Below are positions 47,513 to 56,290 of a stretch of 64,000 nucleotides of DNA, piece after piece. Within the stretch, counting starts at the first letter, position 1, and the number at the start of each line of letters is the position of its first letter. Under the pieces are notes generated by a model. It searched no databases and had not been told where the DNA came from. It saw only the letters and a list, made by a program, of their open reading frames with translations. The stretch covers positions 492,001 to 556,000 of the forward strand of contig CBDBIW010000014.1 of assembly GCA_965206015.1 (NCBI GenBank), in the 5' to 3' direction. The translations under genes and the position numbers were made by a program. This DNA comes from JAJCYL01 sp965206015. GTDB taxonomy: Bacteria > Bacteroidota > Bacteroidia > Cytophagales > Cyclobacteriaceae.

Positions 47513-49321
47513 ATGAATAGATGTGGAAATTTACTGGCATTAATTGCTATACTGGTAATCACACAAGTAAGAGGCCAAGGGTTTTTCCCATTTAATGGTT
47601 TTGCGTCAATAACCAAAACTGAAAAAGGGAATGGAATCTCAGTTGCAGATTATGATGGAAATGGCCAACTTGATATATATATAGTAGCTGCCGATGCTTA
47701 TAACCCTGAGGATCAATCGACCTGGAATCGATTGCTGCAAAATCAAAACGGAAGTTTTACTGACGTTACGATTCCATCCGGATTGAACCAGGATCAATAC
47801 GATGTAGATAAGCCTGCCGAAATGGGCATAAAGATGGGTGCTAGTTGGGGGGATTTCAACAATGATGGTCATCCCGACTTGTTCTTGACAAACTATGGCT
47901 ACGATCAGCTCTGGAAAAATAATGGAGACGGTACTTTTCAAAACATCACTGAAACCGCTGGAGTAGCAGGATGCGATTGTTATAGTTCAAGCGGTCTTTG
48001 GTGGGATTATGACAACGACGGCGACCTTGATCTTTATGTTAGTGACTGGAATCAGCCGAATAGAATGTATGAAAATACCGGCAATGAACAGTTTACAGAC
48101 GTTAGCGAGCAAAGTAATTTAAAAGTTTATCTCCAAACTTGGACGAGTTTACCAATAGATGTCAACTATGATGGACTACAGGACCTATACTTGATGAATG
48201 ATTTTGCTGATAATGATTTGTTTATTAATCAAGGCAATGGCAGATTCATCGAAGAGACAAGGGAATATAACCTCAATGATATTGGCCATGGAATGGGTGT
48301 TGACGTTTGTGATCTATATGGTGACGGTGATTTCGATATTTACCTAACCAATATCTGGCAGGAGCACCCTAACCCATTTTTTGTTAATCAGGGAGGGAGT
48401 TTTGAAGAGCAATGGAGCAGAGCAGGTTTCAAGAATGCAGGTTGGGGCTGGGGAGTTCGTTTCTTTGACATGGACCATGACATGGACGAAGACATGTACC
48501 TTGTAAATCAACAGCACTTCCTCGATGATTTTCAAGATTACAACCGACTATTTGTAGCGGAGGATAATAAATTCGAAGAACAATCTGAAGAATATGGAGT
48601 TAACAATTTGTCGGATGGTAGAGGGCTCACCGTCTTTGATTATAACAATGATGGAGATCTCGATATGGCTATAACCAATTGGGGAGCAGCGTCTATTCTT
48701 TATAGTAATTCTATCAATCAGAAAGGCAACTGGATCAAAATTAATCTGGTAGGAACAGAAAGTAATAGGGATGCATTTGGAACTGTTATACGAATTAAAA
48801 TTGGAGATCAATATCAGCACCGGCTAAATCACGGCGCAAATTTTTTAGGGCAGGATGTTAAACCTATTCATTTTGGAACCAGCAATCACGAGCTTATTGA
48901 TGAACTTACGATATTTTGGCCCAGTGGGCGAGTAGAAAAAATCTATGACCTAGAGGTTAATCAGAAGATGAAATTGGTTGAAGGAGAACATCCGGAAGTA
49001 CTAGGTGAGTCTTATGGTACTCGTCAAAGCGTTGTGACGGCAATAGAGACTCCAGAAGGAAGTCCTTCGTCTCAAATGTGGATAGAAATATTTCCCAATC
49101 CCATAACCGAATACTCAGTTGTTAATGTAAGATTATCTCATCCAGGAAAAATAACTTTTGCCCTTTATGATCAGGTTGGTAAGCAAGTATATGCCAACGG
49201 TTTGTTCGCCTATCAAAATAACTTGGACATCGAATTACCAAAATACATAGGGACAGGAATATTCTACTTCCGATTGGAAGTACATAATGAAATTATAACC
49301 CGTCGGATTATAAAAATGTAA
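47513..49321 (+). CDS. Secreted FG-GAP/VCBS repeat protein with ASPIC/UnbV domain and T9SS sorting tail
   Basis: Starting at 47513 (MNRCGNLLALIAILVITQVR) gives a clean signal peptide. Seven calcium-binding FG-GAP repeats follow, e.g. DYDGNGQLDIY, DFNNDGHPDLF, DYDNDGDLDLY, DLYGDGDFDIY and DYNNDGDLDMA, forming a beta-propeller. Then an ASPIC/UnbV domain (NWIKINLVGTESNRDAFGTV, HFGTSNHELIDELTIFWPSG) and a type IX secretion C-terminal domain (IEIFPNPITEYSVVNVRL). It is exported across the outer membrane and anchored or released. Its place after SusD suggests glycan binding. It has its own terminator upstream and likely its own promoter. Confidence 0.88.
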   Translation: MNRCGNLLALIAILVITQVRGQGFFPFNGFASITKTEKGNGISVADYDGNGQLDIYIVAADAYNPEDQSTWNRLLQNQNGSFTDVTIPSGLNQDQYDVDKPAEMGIKMGASWGDFNNDGHPDLFLTNYGYDQLWKNNGDGTFQNITETAGVAGCDCYSSSGLWWDYDNDGDLDLYVSDWNQPNRMYENTGNEQFTDVSEQSNLKVYLQTWTSLPIDVNYDGLQDLYLMNDFADNDLFINQGNGRFIEETREYNLNDIGHGMGVDVCDLYGDGDFDIYLTNIWQEHPNPFFVNQGGSFEEQWSRAGFKNAGWGWGVRFFDMDHDMDEDMYLVNQQHFLDDFQDYNRLFVAEDNKFEEQSEEYGVNNLSDGRGLTVFDYNNDGDLDMAITNWGAASILYSNSINQKGNWIKINLVGTESNRDAFGTVIRIKIGDQYQHRLNHGANFLGQDVKPIHFGTSNHELIDELTIFWPSGRVEKIYDLEVNQKMKLVEGEHPEVLGESYGTRQSVVTAIETPEGSPSSQMWIEIFPNPITEYSVVNVRLSHPGKITFALYDQVGKQVYANGLFAYQNNLDIELPKYIGTGIFYFRLEVHNEIITRRIIKM

Positions 49322-49643
49322 TTGAACCGAGCAGTCAGAAGAGGTGGTGAGGAAGCTCGGTTGAGAAATTCAATATCACTTCATTCGGTAAGATGAGAAG
49401 GCGAGCTGTAAAATGTCTATGAGAAAAACCCCCGTTATTTGATTTTATTTACTTTTAAGTTCATATAGACTCAAATTAAAATGAAATCGGTAGTGTTGAA
49501 CATCCATCTATATAGAGAAATGAAGAAGAATTACCTTATATTGATTGAGTATCTACCAATTGAAAGCAATTAGAATAGTATTCATAAAATGAAATATATA
49601 ATTTGACATAGACTCTCACTTTACATTTTTATCACGGCATCGC
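49322..49643. other. Gap of 322 bases with one inverted repeat
   Basis: AACCGAGC (49325-49332) and GCTCGGTT (49355-49362) can pair across a 22-base loop just after the FG-GAP gene; no T run follows, so termination is doubtful. The rest is AT-rich and shows no gene. Confidence 0.4.
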
Positions 49644-50240
49644 ATGTCACATCCAATCCAAGCAGCACGTATACCAGCCATTCGAAGAACTACCAAAATT
49701 GATAATGACGCTCAATTATGGAAAATGTTCAGACAAGGGAGTGAGGATGCTTTCAAAACGGTTTACCTAAAATATCTGAATACATTAATAACTTATGGTA
49801 GACGGTTTACAAGCGATCGAGATTTGGTGTTAGATTGTATTCATGATATGTTTGTTAAGCTTCGTTCTTCAACTGGTTCAACTGATGCAGAAAATATCAA
49901 AGCATACTTGTTCAGTATCTTGAGGAGGGACATTGTTCGCTGTATTCAAAAATTTAGAGCCTGTAAATCATACGATCACCGCAATTGCGATAATTTTATG
50001 ATTGCTATTGAACCTAATCTTCATTTTATTGAAGAAGAATTAAATCAGTCAAAACTCAACAAATTAAATTGTGCCCTGAACAATTTATCAGCTCGTCAAA
50101 AAGAATCCATTCTATATTATTTCTATGAAGGTTTTACCTACGAAGAAATTGCCCAAATTATGGAGCTTAAATCACCAAAATACTCAAGAAAATTGATTGA
50201 TCGCGGATTGAAATCAATGGAGAGAAAATTATATAAATAA
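49644..50240 (+). CDS. ECF RNA polymerase sigma-70 factor
   Basis: A 198-residue ECF sigma factor. Region 2: AFKTVYLKYLNTLITYGRRF and VLDCIHDMFVKLRSS; region 4: LNNLSARQKESILYYFYEGF and TYEEIAQIMELKSPKYSRKL. It lies downstream of the SusC/SusD/FG-GAP genes, 7.7 kb after the FecR gene at 40861, which lacks a sigma gene beside it. It is the natural candidate for that FecR, an inference from position only. Confidence 0.82.
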   Translation: MSHPIQAARIPAIRRTTKIDNDAQLWKMFRQGSEDAFKTVYLKYLNTLITYGRRFTSDRDLVLDCIHDMFVKLRSSTGSTDAENIKAYLFSILRRDIVRCIQKFRACKSYDHRNCDNFMIAIEPNLHFIEEELNQSKLNKLNCALNNLSARQKESILYYFYEGFTYEEIAQIMELKSPKYSRKLIDRGLKSMERKLYK

Positions 50241-50357
50241 GGAGAAATTTATTTATTCTATAGCCAACTCAACTCGTATTTTCATGTAGTGGTCCTACAA
50301 ATTCAAGCCACTTAGGCAACTGGAAGAAACTTAGTCCACTAATACATAATAAATTCC

Positions 50358-51788
50358 TCAATAAAGGCTTTCTTTATCAGAGGCTTTAAAGACGGCGAAA
50401 TTAGAGATCGCAGGCACCTTAGTATTTGCAATAATTATGAGTTTTATTTTTTTGGCAGTCACGACTTCCTGAGTTCTTAATAATCGTTTATAACCTACTG
50501 TGGTTCCGCCATAGATGGTTTGCCACTTTTGGTTATCTATTTGCACCTGAATGGTAAATTTCTTAACCCTCTGGCCGAATTTAATCGGTTCTTGTATTAG
50601 GATCCGGTCAAAAGTAACTGCTTCTGCTAGATCAACTATTAATTCAGCGGAGCCGATCGAATCATCGGTTGCCCAATAGGATTCGAGGTCATTGTCAGTA
50701 ATATTGGCGGGAGAGAAGTAATCCAAATTCTGGCGGTGATTGGATGAAGTTACTTTTTTATTAAGTGCCAGGTTGGTGTTTAAGCTCTCCTCAATAATTT
50801 TTTTAAACATGGCAATATTAGCCACATCTGTTTCATGGAGCAGTCCATTGGGTTGGGGTGGAAGATTAATCAATAAGACACCGTTTCTACCAACAGATTT
50901 GTAGTAAATATCAACTAGATCTTGTGGTGATTTTACTAAGGTATCTTCTTTAGCGTGGTAGAACCATCCTGGCCTGATGGAAACGTCACATTGACCAATT
51001 ATCCAGTTGGTGCCATTAGGGTCACCAGTATTCAGGTACTCCTGATCCGACCCACCTATAATTAATTTTTCAGAACTAATGGTAGACCAGAAGGTCTCAC
51101 CGGCATGGCCTTTTTCATTTCCAACCCAGCGAAGGTCTGGCCCAGCATCTGAAAAGATCATAGTTGCCGGTTGTAGGCTTTTTACCAGAGAAATGGTGGA
51201 ATCCCAATCATAATATTTTTCCTTGTCTATACGCCTTTCTTCATTTGCTCCCCCGTAATAGCCGGTGCCGCCATTGGCTCCATCAAACCAAATCTCACTA
51301 ATTTCTCCATAACTTGTAAGTAATTCAGATAGTTGGTTTCTATAGTATGTGATGTATTCAGAGTTACCGTAATCCTTATGATTTCGATCCCAGGGAGAAA
51401 GATACAATCCCGCTTTTAATCCGTATTTTTGGCAGGCTTTTATAAATTCTTTAACAATGTCTCCTTTGCCATGTTTATATGGACTGTTCTTAACGCTGTG
51501 TTGAGTGAATTTACTAGGCCAAAGGCAAAAGCCATCGTGATGCTTGGCGGTTAGTATCAGTTCTTTCATTCCGGCTGCCTTGGCTGTTTGCACCCACTGT
51601 TCAACATTGAGTTCTTCAGGGTTAAAAATTCGAGGATTCTCGTCGCCGTATCCCCATTCTTTGTTGTTAAATGTGTTGACACTAAAATGAATGAACCCGA
51701 TAATTTCCATTTTCTGATATTGATATTGATCAGCAGTAGGAGTAACGGCCATATAAATCGTCTCATTCGGAATGTCAAAAATTCTCAT
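50358..51788 (-). CDS. GH29 alpha-L-fucosidase with F5/8 type C domain, N-terminus probably replaced
   Basis: Hydrolyses alpha-L-fucose from glycans. The catalytic TIM barrel occupies about residues 20-340 (IGFIHFSVNTFNNKEWGYGD, LTAKHHDGFCLWPS, and EIWFDGANG with the nucleophile Asp). A discoidin-like F5/8 C domain follows (SNHRQNLDYFSPANITDND). Homologues begin with a signal peptide; here the first 14 or so residues (MRIFDIPNETIYMA) lie in the triplicated motif next to the prophage border and give no export signal. The true 5' end may have been lost to prophage integration, leaving a cytoplasmic or silent gene. Confidence 0.85.
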   Translation of the reverse strand: MRIFDIPNETIYMAVTPTADQYQYQKMEIIGFIHFSVNTFNNKEWGYGDENPRIFNPEELNVEQWVQTAKAAGMKELILTAKHHDGFCLWPSKFTQHSVKNSPYKHGKGDIVKEFIKACQKYGLKAGLYLSPWDRNHKDYGNSEYITYYRNQLSELLTSYGEISEIWFDGANGGTGYYGGANEERRIDKEKYYDWDSTISLVKSLQPATMIFSDAGPDLRWVGNEKGHAGETFWSTISSEKLIIGGSDQEYLNTGDPNGTNWIIGQCDVSIRPGWFYHAKEDTLVKSPQDLVDIYYKSVGRNGVLLINLPPQPNGLLHETDVANIAMFKKIIEESLNTNLALNKKVTSSNHRQNLDYFSPANITDNDLESYWATDDSIGSAELIVDLAEAVTFDRILIQEPIKFGQRVKKFTIQVQIDNQKWQTIYGGTTVGYKRLLRTQEVVTAKKIKLIIIANTKVPAISNFAVFKASDKESLY

Positions 51789-51813
51789 TCAGAATGTGAC
51801 GTTCTGAATGAGA
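51761..51813. repeat. Triplicated 17-base motif at the fucosidase-prophage junction
   Basis: TCTCATTCGGAATGTCA (51761-51777), TCTCATTCAGAATGTGA (51783-51799), and on the minus strand TCTCATTCAGAACGTCA (51813-51797). The two direct copies are 22 bases apart. Copies two and three form an inverted repeat with perfect 17-base arms (51778-51794, 51802-51818). Each copy has a quasi-palindromic core, CATTCnGAATG. Confidence 0.8.
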
Positions 51814-51933
51814 ATTTTGTTTGGGGAATAGCACAATCAGAAGATAGCTGAAAATCGGACAACCCGGCAATAGTACAAATTCTGTTTTCACCCGTTTTTA
51901 CCCGGACAGCCTCAACTGCCCTTTTCTTTGGGG

Positions 51934-52809
51934 TTACATCTGATAATTAGTGGTGAGTACCTCTATTTTCTTTTTTCCAGGCTTACCGGAGCCCTGGTTT
52001 ACGCGGACTACCTTCTCTAACTTTTGGGTATTCCAACCGAATTGCCTGGCATACTTTGTCAGTACGTCACCTGGGTAACTGGACAACAAAAACCTTCCCT
52101 TAACCTCTGAAAGCGTTTCCAAAAGCATTTCAAAGTCCTCCCTGGTATAGCCATCGTAGTGCCCGCAGTTGGAGTTGTAATAGGGCGGGTCTATATAGTG
52201 GAAGGCGTTTTCATGATCCCGCGAGCGTATGATTCGTAAGGCATCGGTATTTTCTATCTGCACGTTTTGGATACGTTCAGCGTATTTTATGGTAAAATTA
52301 TCACGTTTATTAGCGATGTTTATACTAGTGGTTGCCTTGCTGGTTTTATCATATCCGAAGGGACCATCGAGTATGGAGCAAAAGGACTGAGCGGCTAACA
52401 CCCAGACCGCCCAGGCCCTCTTAGCCCGTGTAAACAGGTGCGGATTGTTATACACCACCGTAGCATCGCTATGCATAGAGCGGCTGTGCAGGCTGATCCT
52501 TACCATTTTTTCGAGTTCTACAAATTCATTTTGGACGCACTCGTAGAAATTGATAAGCTCTCTGTTGGTATCGTTAATGACTTCAATCTTGCCTGGTTCT
52601 TTTGCCCAAAACACCGCCCCACCACCGACAAATGGTTCTGTATAGGTAGTATGCTCCGGTATCCATGGCAATATGTGCCTTAGCATCTTTTGTTTACCAC
52701 CATAATAACTGATGGGTGTCTTTAGCTTTTCTGTTTTATTTTGTTCAATTTTCATGTTCATTCTCAATTTGGTTTTTGTTTTTGTCATATAAAAAAGTAC
52801 ACCAAACAC
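51934..52809 (-). CDS. Phage DNA adenine methylase (D12 class, Dam-like)
   Basis: A 291-residue N6-adenine methyltransferase. The cofactor motif FVGGGAVFW follows KTPISYYGGKQKMLRHILPW near residue 35-60, and the catalytic motif DPPYYNSNCGHY is at about residue 210. The real start is probably one of the internal Met codons before KIEQNKTEKLKTP. The target is likely GATC or a related site. Phage methylases protect against host restriction. It is the last gene of the prophage next to the host fucosidase. Confidence 0.85.
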   Translation of the reverse strand: MFGVLFYMTKTKTKLRMNMKIEQNKTEKLKTPISYYGGKQKMLRHILPWIPEHTTYTEPFVGGGAVFWAKEPGKIEVINDTNRELINFYECVQNEFVELEKMVRISLHSRSMHSDATVVYNNPHLFTRAKRAWAVWVLAAQSFCSILDGPFGYDKTSKATTSINIANKRDNFTIKYAERIQNVQIENTDALRIIRSRDHENAFHYIDPPYYNSNCGHYDGYTREDFEMLLETLSEVKGRFLLSSYPGDVLTKYARQFGWNTQKLEKVVRVNQGSGKPGKKKIEVLTTNYQM

Positions 52810-53040
52810 TATTTAGACTCTCCGGTAGAGGTATGGCCTCAATGGGTGGGGAGTTGTGTCTGGTGCACTAAACTCATTAAGTTCCTGTTCGGGGCCGGGC
52901 AGCCTGTTGGGGCTTTTTTTTATTACATTTTTCGGTTCTGCTTTTAAGCAGCGAGAGTGCTTCTTTTCAACCCTGTTAAGACACGCCCTGAACCATGCCT
53001 CTCTTGCTGCTGCGAGTCCGGAGGTGTCTTCTGCGGTGGT
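52810..53040 (-). other. Prophage gap with a 76-codon open frame lacking a start
   Basis: On the minus strand, from just after TAG near 53035 to TAA near 52813, one frame is open: TTAEDTSGLAAAREAWFRAC, LNRVEKKHSRCLKAEPKNVI, then KSPNRLPGPEQELNEFSAPD. No ATG or GTG is in it, so it is either a gene with an unusual start or chance in GC-richer DNA. Two direct repeats (CCTGTTCGGGG, CCTGTTGGGG) lie at about 52882-52911. Confidence 0.3.
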
Positions 53041-53874
53041 CTATTGCAGGTCCCTGATAAAGTTCCCGGGCAGGGCCACCTCTACTGTAGTGAGCATATG
53101 ATGTGAACCGGTTGCGCGGAAGGTTAAGGTGCAGTTACCCCCGGACCAAACGGCAGATACGCTCATCGAGCCACTATTAAATATATCATGGCCACTTAAT
53201 TGTGCTGTACCCTCTTGAAAATGTCTAAAAACCAAAATTCCATGCCTTCGATACTCCGGGTAATAATTTCCCGTACAGATTGCTGTATACTTTATATAGC
53301 TTGTCCGGTAGACCTGACCAGGCTCAGTAGCTCTCTGAAAGGTGTATACAACTGGTTGTGACAACCCCCGGGTTTCCTTAGAGCCGAATTGCACACGGGT
53401 AGCCATTTTCAACTGGTTTCCTCCGCCCAGTCCTACCTGCGCTTTGGTCACGCCGTGGGGATTGGGATTGTTTGTGCGGTTGACGTGGGTGTTGATGAGC
53501 CCGACCAGTGTGTTGTAGGCGTTTTGGTCGTCATTGAGTGCCTGAGCGAGTTCGTTGAGTGTATCCAGGGCGGTGGGTGCATTATCGATCAGTTGCGAAA
53601 TGGCTGTTGCTACTTTTTGGTCCACTTCTCTGCTCAGGGCCGGTACGCTGGCCAGGCGTGTGAGGGCGATGATCGCCTGCCTGGTGCGCTGGGGTGTCAT
53701 CAGTTGAATATTGCTATTGCCTTCTTCGGCTTCGGTCTGGTTGGCCCGTCTGAGGTTCAAGTCCGGGTCGGTTTGGTGCCGGAAGCTCTCGAAAAGGTTG
53801 GAGAAATCCTGTGCGTCGGGGGTGGCTCCGTTTTGGAAAGTTTCTTCTAATTGCTTTCTTGTTTTGATGGTCAT
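53041..53874 (-). CDS. Phage tail fibre-like protein
   Basis: A 277-residue protein. The N-terminal helical part (KTRKQLEETFQNGATPDAQD, FSNLFESFRHQTDPDLN) would attach to the baseplate. A middle repeat-like stretch contains NPNPHGVTKAQVGLGGGNQL, the short motif typical of tail fibres (NPHGVTKxQVGL). The C-terminal beta domain ends VALPGNFIRDLQ and may contact the host. It is the most distal tail gene before the methylase, the usual fibre position. Confidence 0.75.
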   Translation of the reverse strand: MTIKTRKQLEETFQNGATPDAQDFSNLFESFRHQTDPDLNLRRANQTEAEEGNSNIQLMTPQRTRQAIIALTRLASVPALSREVDQKVATAISQLIDNAPTALDTLNELAQALNDDQNAYNTLVGLINTHVNRTNNPNPHGVTKAQVGLGGGNQLKMATRVQFGSKETRGLSQPVVYTFQRATEPGQVYRTSYIKYTAICTGNYYPEYRRHGILVFRHFQEGTAQLSGHDIFNSGSMSVSAVWSGGNCTLTFRATGSHHMLTTVEVALPGNFIRDLQ

Positions 53875-53885
53875 AGTCGTACTAT

Positions 53886-54239
53886 TTAGATAATGGTTTG
53901 AAATTCAATTGTTTTTCCTGCGGTTTTCACCTTGTCCAGGTGGAGTTTGATCTTGTTTCTGACCTCTGGCAGGTCGGGGGCTAATATTTTTATGGTGCCG
54001 TTCTGCGATACGGTTCCTACTTCTATTTTCATGTGAGAGTCCTGAAGCTTGTGTTGCAAACTTTCTGCTTGCGAATTATGATTCAACTCGTTAACCGCCT
54101 GTTTTCTTAGCAGAAAGATCTGGTCAAAGAGTTGTTTTAAAGGATAGCACCACACGGCAATGAGGTGTTCCTGCCACTGTCTGCGCCAGTGCGGCGGCAG
54201 GGCCTGTTGAATGAAAGCATCATAATCGATTGTATACAT
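53886..54239 (-). CDS. Phage tail protein of unknown family
   Basis: A 117-residue protein (YDAFIQQALPPHWRRQWQEH, then LIAVWCYPLKQLFDQI). It lies between the baseplate J-like gene and the fibre gene, where contractile phages encode a small baseplate or fibre-attachment protein, but the sequence itself is not recognised. It starts 34 bases after the baseplate gene. Confidence 0.55.
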   Translation of the reverse strand: MYTIDYDAFIQQALPPHWRRQWQEHLIAVWCYPLKQLFDQIFLLRKQAVNELNHNSQAESLQHKLQDSHMKIEVGTVSQNGTIKILAPDLPEVRNKIKLHLDKVKTAGKTIEFQTII

Positions 54240-54273
54240 TCTGTTCCATTTAATTTATAACGTTGTTGTGGTG

Positions 54274-55083
54274 TTATCCCCGAATTAGTGTGACTGAAGA
54301 ATCGTTACGGTCGAGCTTCACATAGCCCGCTATGGTTTCATATTTCCGGTTCACCCGGTGGTTTTCGGTGAGGCTGACCCCTGCCGCACCGGCGTACGCA
54401 CTGGTAATCTCTACATCGATGATACCGGGAATGGCCTGGAGGGCATCGGTGGCTTTGCTCAAATACAATACGGTGTTAAATTCGATGCTTTGGTGAAAGC
54501 GGTCCAGGGTCTGGTATACCGTCCGCCTGACATGTCCGGTAAGCACAGCAGGGTCTGCCTCCACCACAATGTTGTAGCTGATCTTATCAGGGAGATCGCT
54601 TTGCACAGTGATCAGGGTCCCTGCGATCTTTATCCTGCCTATGTAGTCCCTGAACCCGTCTTGCTCGGCTTCGGTAAGCACAGGAGAATCACCGCCGGTA
54701 TCCTTAGCCACTTTGAAGGTAAGTGAGCCATCGGCCGGTGACTCTGTGACGCTCACCTGCTGAACGATCCGGGCGGCGGGATTGGGGGTCAGATATGCCG
54801 GGCGGTTGTTGATGACCAGCAGTTGGTCGCCATGCTGATAGTCAAAGGCTTTTTGTCGATACCACCCGATGCCGCCGGGTTCGTCTTTGTTGACCATTTG
54901 CCTAACCTCTGCGTTGAGTTGGTCTACGGCATGTTCTGCCTGGGCAATACCCAGAGCCATCACTTGTTTGGCGTAGTTCCACACTTGCACCACGCTGTGG
55001 TTGGCTTCCAGTTCCGAAAGCCCGGGATATTCCTTTGCCTTCTGGTTCATTACTTTCAGGATCTCTTCTATTGTTCTTGCCAT
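54274..55083 (-). CDS. Baseplate J-like protein
   Basis: A 269-residue baseplate wedge protein. The N-terminal helix region (EEILKVMNQKAKEYPGLSEL) and the C-terminal part (HVRRTVYQTLDRFHQSIEFN, IPGIIDVEITSAYAGA) match the layout of Mu gp47 / P2 J proteins, where the C-terminal phrase about a value computed over an interface is typical. It lies in the expected place after the LysM and gp25-like genes. Confidence 0.7.
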   Translation of the reverse strand: MARTIEEILKVMNQKAKEYPGLSELEANHSVVQVWNYAKQVMALGIAQAEHAVDQLNAEVRQMVNKDEPGGIGWYRQKAFDYQHGDQLLVINNRPAYLTPNPAARIVQQVSVTESPADGSLTFKVAKDTGGDSPVLTEAEQDGFRDYIGRIKIAGTLITVQSDLPDKISYNIVVEADPAVLTGHVRRTVYQTLDRFHQSIEFNTVLYLSKATDALQAIPGIIDVEITSAYAGAAGVSLTENHRVNRKYETIAGYVKLDRNDSSVTLIRG

Positions 55084-55096
55084 ATTGTTTTAACTT

Positions 55097-55378
55097 TTAA
55101 TTTTCTGTCTGCGGCAGGATAAATTCCTTGTTGATCCGCCAAAAGCCTATGCCACTGGCTCTGCTTCCTGTTACGGTGGCTATGTTTTTGGGCAAAATAT
55201 GGGAAAGACGAACATTCAGCGGTTCGCCTGTTTCCAACTCTTGTCCGTGGTAAACATTAGCGGTGATGCCGTTCAGTTTATTCCTTCTGACCAGGTCAAA
55301 GACCCCTTCCGCGCTGCCATAGTAGCAGACGGCAATGTCCATCAAACTCTGTCCTTTCCTGACTTTAATTTTTTCCAT
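55097..55378 (-). CDS. LysM-domain tail protein (tail protein X type)
   Basis: A 93-residue protein whose first 50 residues form a LysM fold (IKVRKGQSLMDIAVCYYGSA, VFDLVRRNKLNGIT, HGQEL). In contractile phages this small protein links tape measure or baseplate hub to peptidoglycan. Its C-terminal 40 residues have no family I know. Confidence 0.75.
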   Translation of the reverse strand: MEKIKVRKGQSLMDIAVCYYGSAEGVFDLVRRNKLNGITANVYHGQELETGEPLNVRLSHILPKNIATVTGSRASGIGFWRINKEFILPQTEN

Positions 55379-55391
55379 CCCTTCCCGGTCC

Positions 55392-55655
55392 TCAATTTCT
55401 TTCCACGCGGGTCACATAAATATCCCCTGCGGTCCTCGCCTGCACGAGCCGTTTATTATCTTTTTTCAATTCCGCGGCCACAATGCTGAAAAGCTCCTGG
55501 TCGGCTATCTTCCCGTCCACAAAACCGGCTATCCCCACGCCTATGTCCGGAAAGAATTTGAAATCCCCTTTCCGGGCGGTCAAAATATCCCGGACCTCGT
55601 TTTCCAGCCCGTCTCCAATGGCCGGTTTTCCGTTTTTCATCAAAAAATCATTCAT
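55392..55655 (-). CDS. Small baseplate protein (gp25/W-like, tentative)
   Basis: An 87-residue protein (LENEVRDILTARKGDFKFFP, DIGVGIAGF, AAELKKDNKRLVQARTAGD). The size, position before the J-like gene and the phrase with RKGDFKFFPDIGVG recall the gp25/W family of baseplate wedge proteins or gp46-like proteins of Mu, but this is not certain. It overlaps the next upstream gene by 4 bases. Confidence 0.5.
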   Translation of the reverse strand: MNDFLMKNGKPAIGDGLENEVRDILTARKGDFKFFPDIGVGIAGFVDGKIADQELFSIVAAELKKDNKRLVQARTAGDIYVTRVERN

Positions 55656-56290
55656 TGGTCCGCGTCGTCACTAAATCCCCTGATGACTACTTCCTGATTC
55701 AATTCCCCCGCAGTGAAAGGCAGCTCCACATCGTACACCACCAGGTGTGTAATATCAAGCGCATTCAGTTGCTCATTTCCGCTGACCTGCCAGTACACCT
55801 TCCGGCAGAGTTCAAGAAGCTCCTGAATCGTGTCCCGGGGATAGGAAGGCACCAGCGTATTAACCGGCTGTACCGGCTTTTCCCTTTTTTTGAACCTCCC
55901 CGGAGCTCCTGCCGCTTGTGCAGGCAGGATGCCTGTGCCCAACTCGCCCAGACGCTTCGCTTCTCCTTCCAGACGCTGGTTCACCGCATCTTTCAGACTA
56001 TTGCCCGGAGCGATTCCCTGCGTCGGGGTTTGCTCCGGGATCTGCTGCCTTAATTCCTCCAGGTAGCCTGCTTCACCAATGAAATTTGCCCGGATCGTCA
56101 CATCGAAGTCATCGACCATCCATCGTTCTTTGATGGAGCCTTTGAGTCCTTTCTGCGGGTACTTGCGAATGATGCGGTTGCGCCGCCTTACCCACACACG
56201 GGGTTCGACAGGAAAAGTGAAGGGTTCACCACCTGCTACTGCTGTGATCTTCAGCTTGAATATATCGCCGCCGGGAGGTACTTCTATCAT
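55652..56290 (-). CDS. Phage tail/baseplate protein of the DUF6046-like kind
   Basis: A 212-residue protein (FKLKITAVAGGEPFTFPVEP, GSIKERWMVDDFDVTIRANF, TIQELLELCRKVYWQVSGNE, ITHLVVYDVELPFTAGE). This order resembles the DUF6046 proteins found next to tape measures in Bacteroidota phages, probably a tail-hub or DNA-circularisation analogue. A Pro/Gly-rich linker interrupts the middle. It overlaps both neighbours by 4 bases. Confidence 0.55.
   Translation of the reverse strand: MIEVPPGGDIFKLKITAVAGGEPFTFPVEPRVWVRRRNRIIRKYPQKGLKGSIKERWMVDDFDVTIRANFIGEAGYLEELRQQIPEQTPTQGIAPGNSLKDAVNQRLEGEAKRLGELGTGILPAQAAGAPGRFKKREKPVQPVNTLVPSYPRDTIQELLELCRKVYWQVSGNEQLNALDITHLVVYDVELPFTAGELNQEVVIRGFSDDADQ

Noticed and set aside
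52882..52911. Diversity-generating retroelement template repeat near the tail fibre
   Set aside because: Only a 10-base direct repeat is present and no reverse transcriptase gene was seen.
52438..53101. Several plus-strand open frames around the methylase and fibre genes
   Set aside because: They run antisense to well-supported minus-strand phage genes; long shadow frames are expected in this GC-richer stretch.
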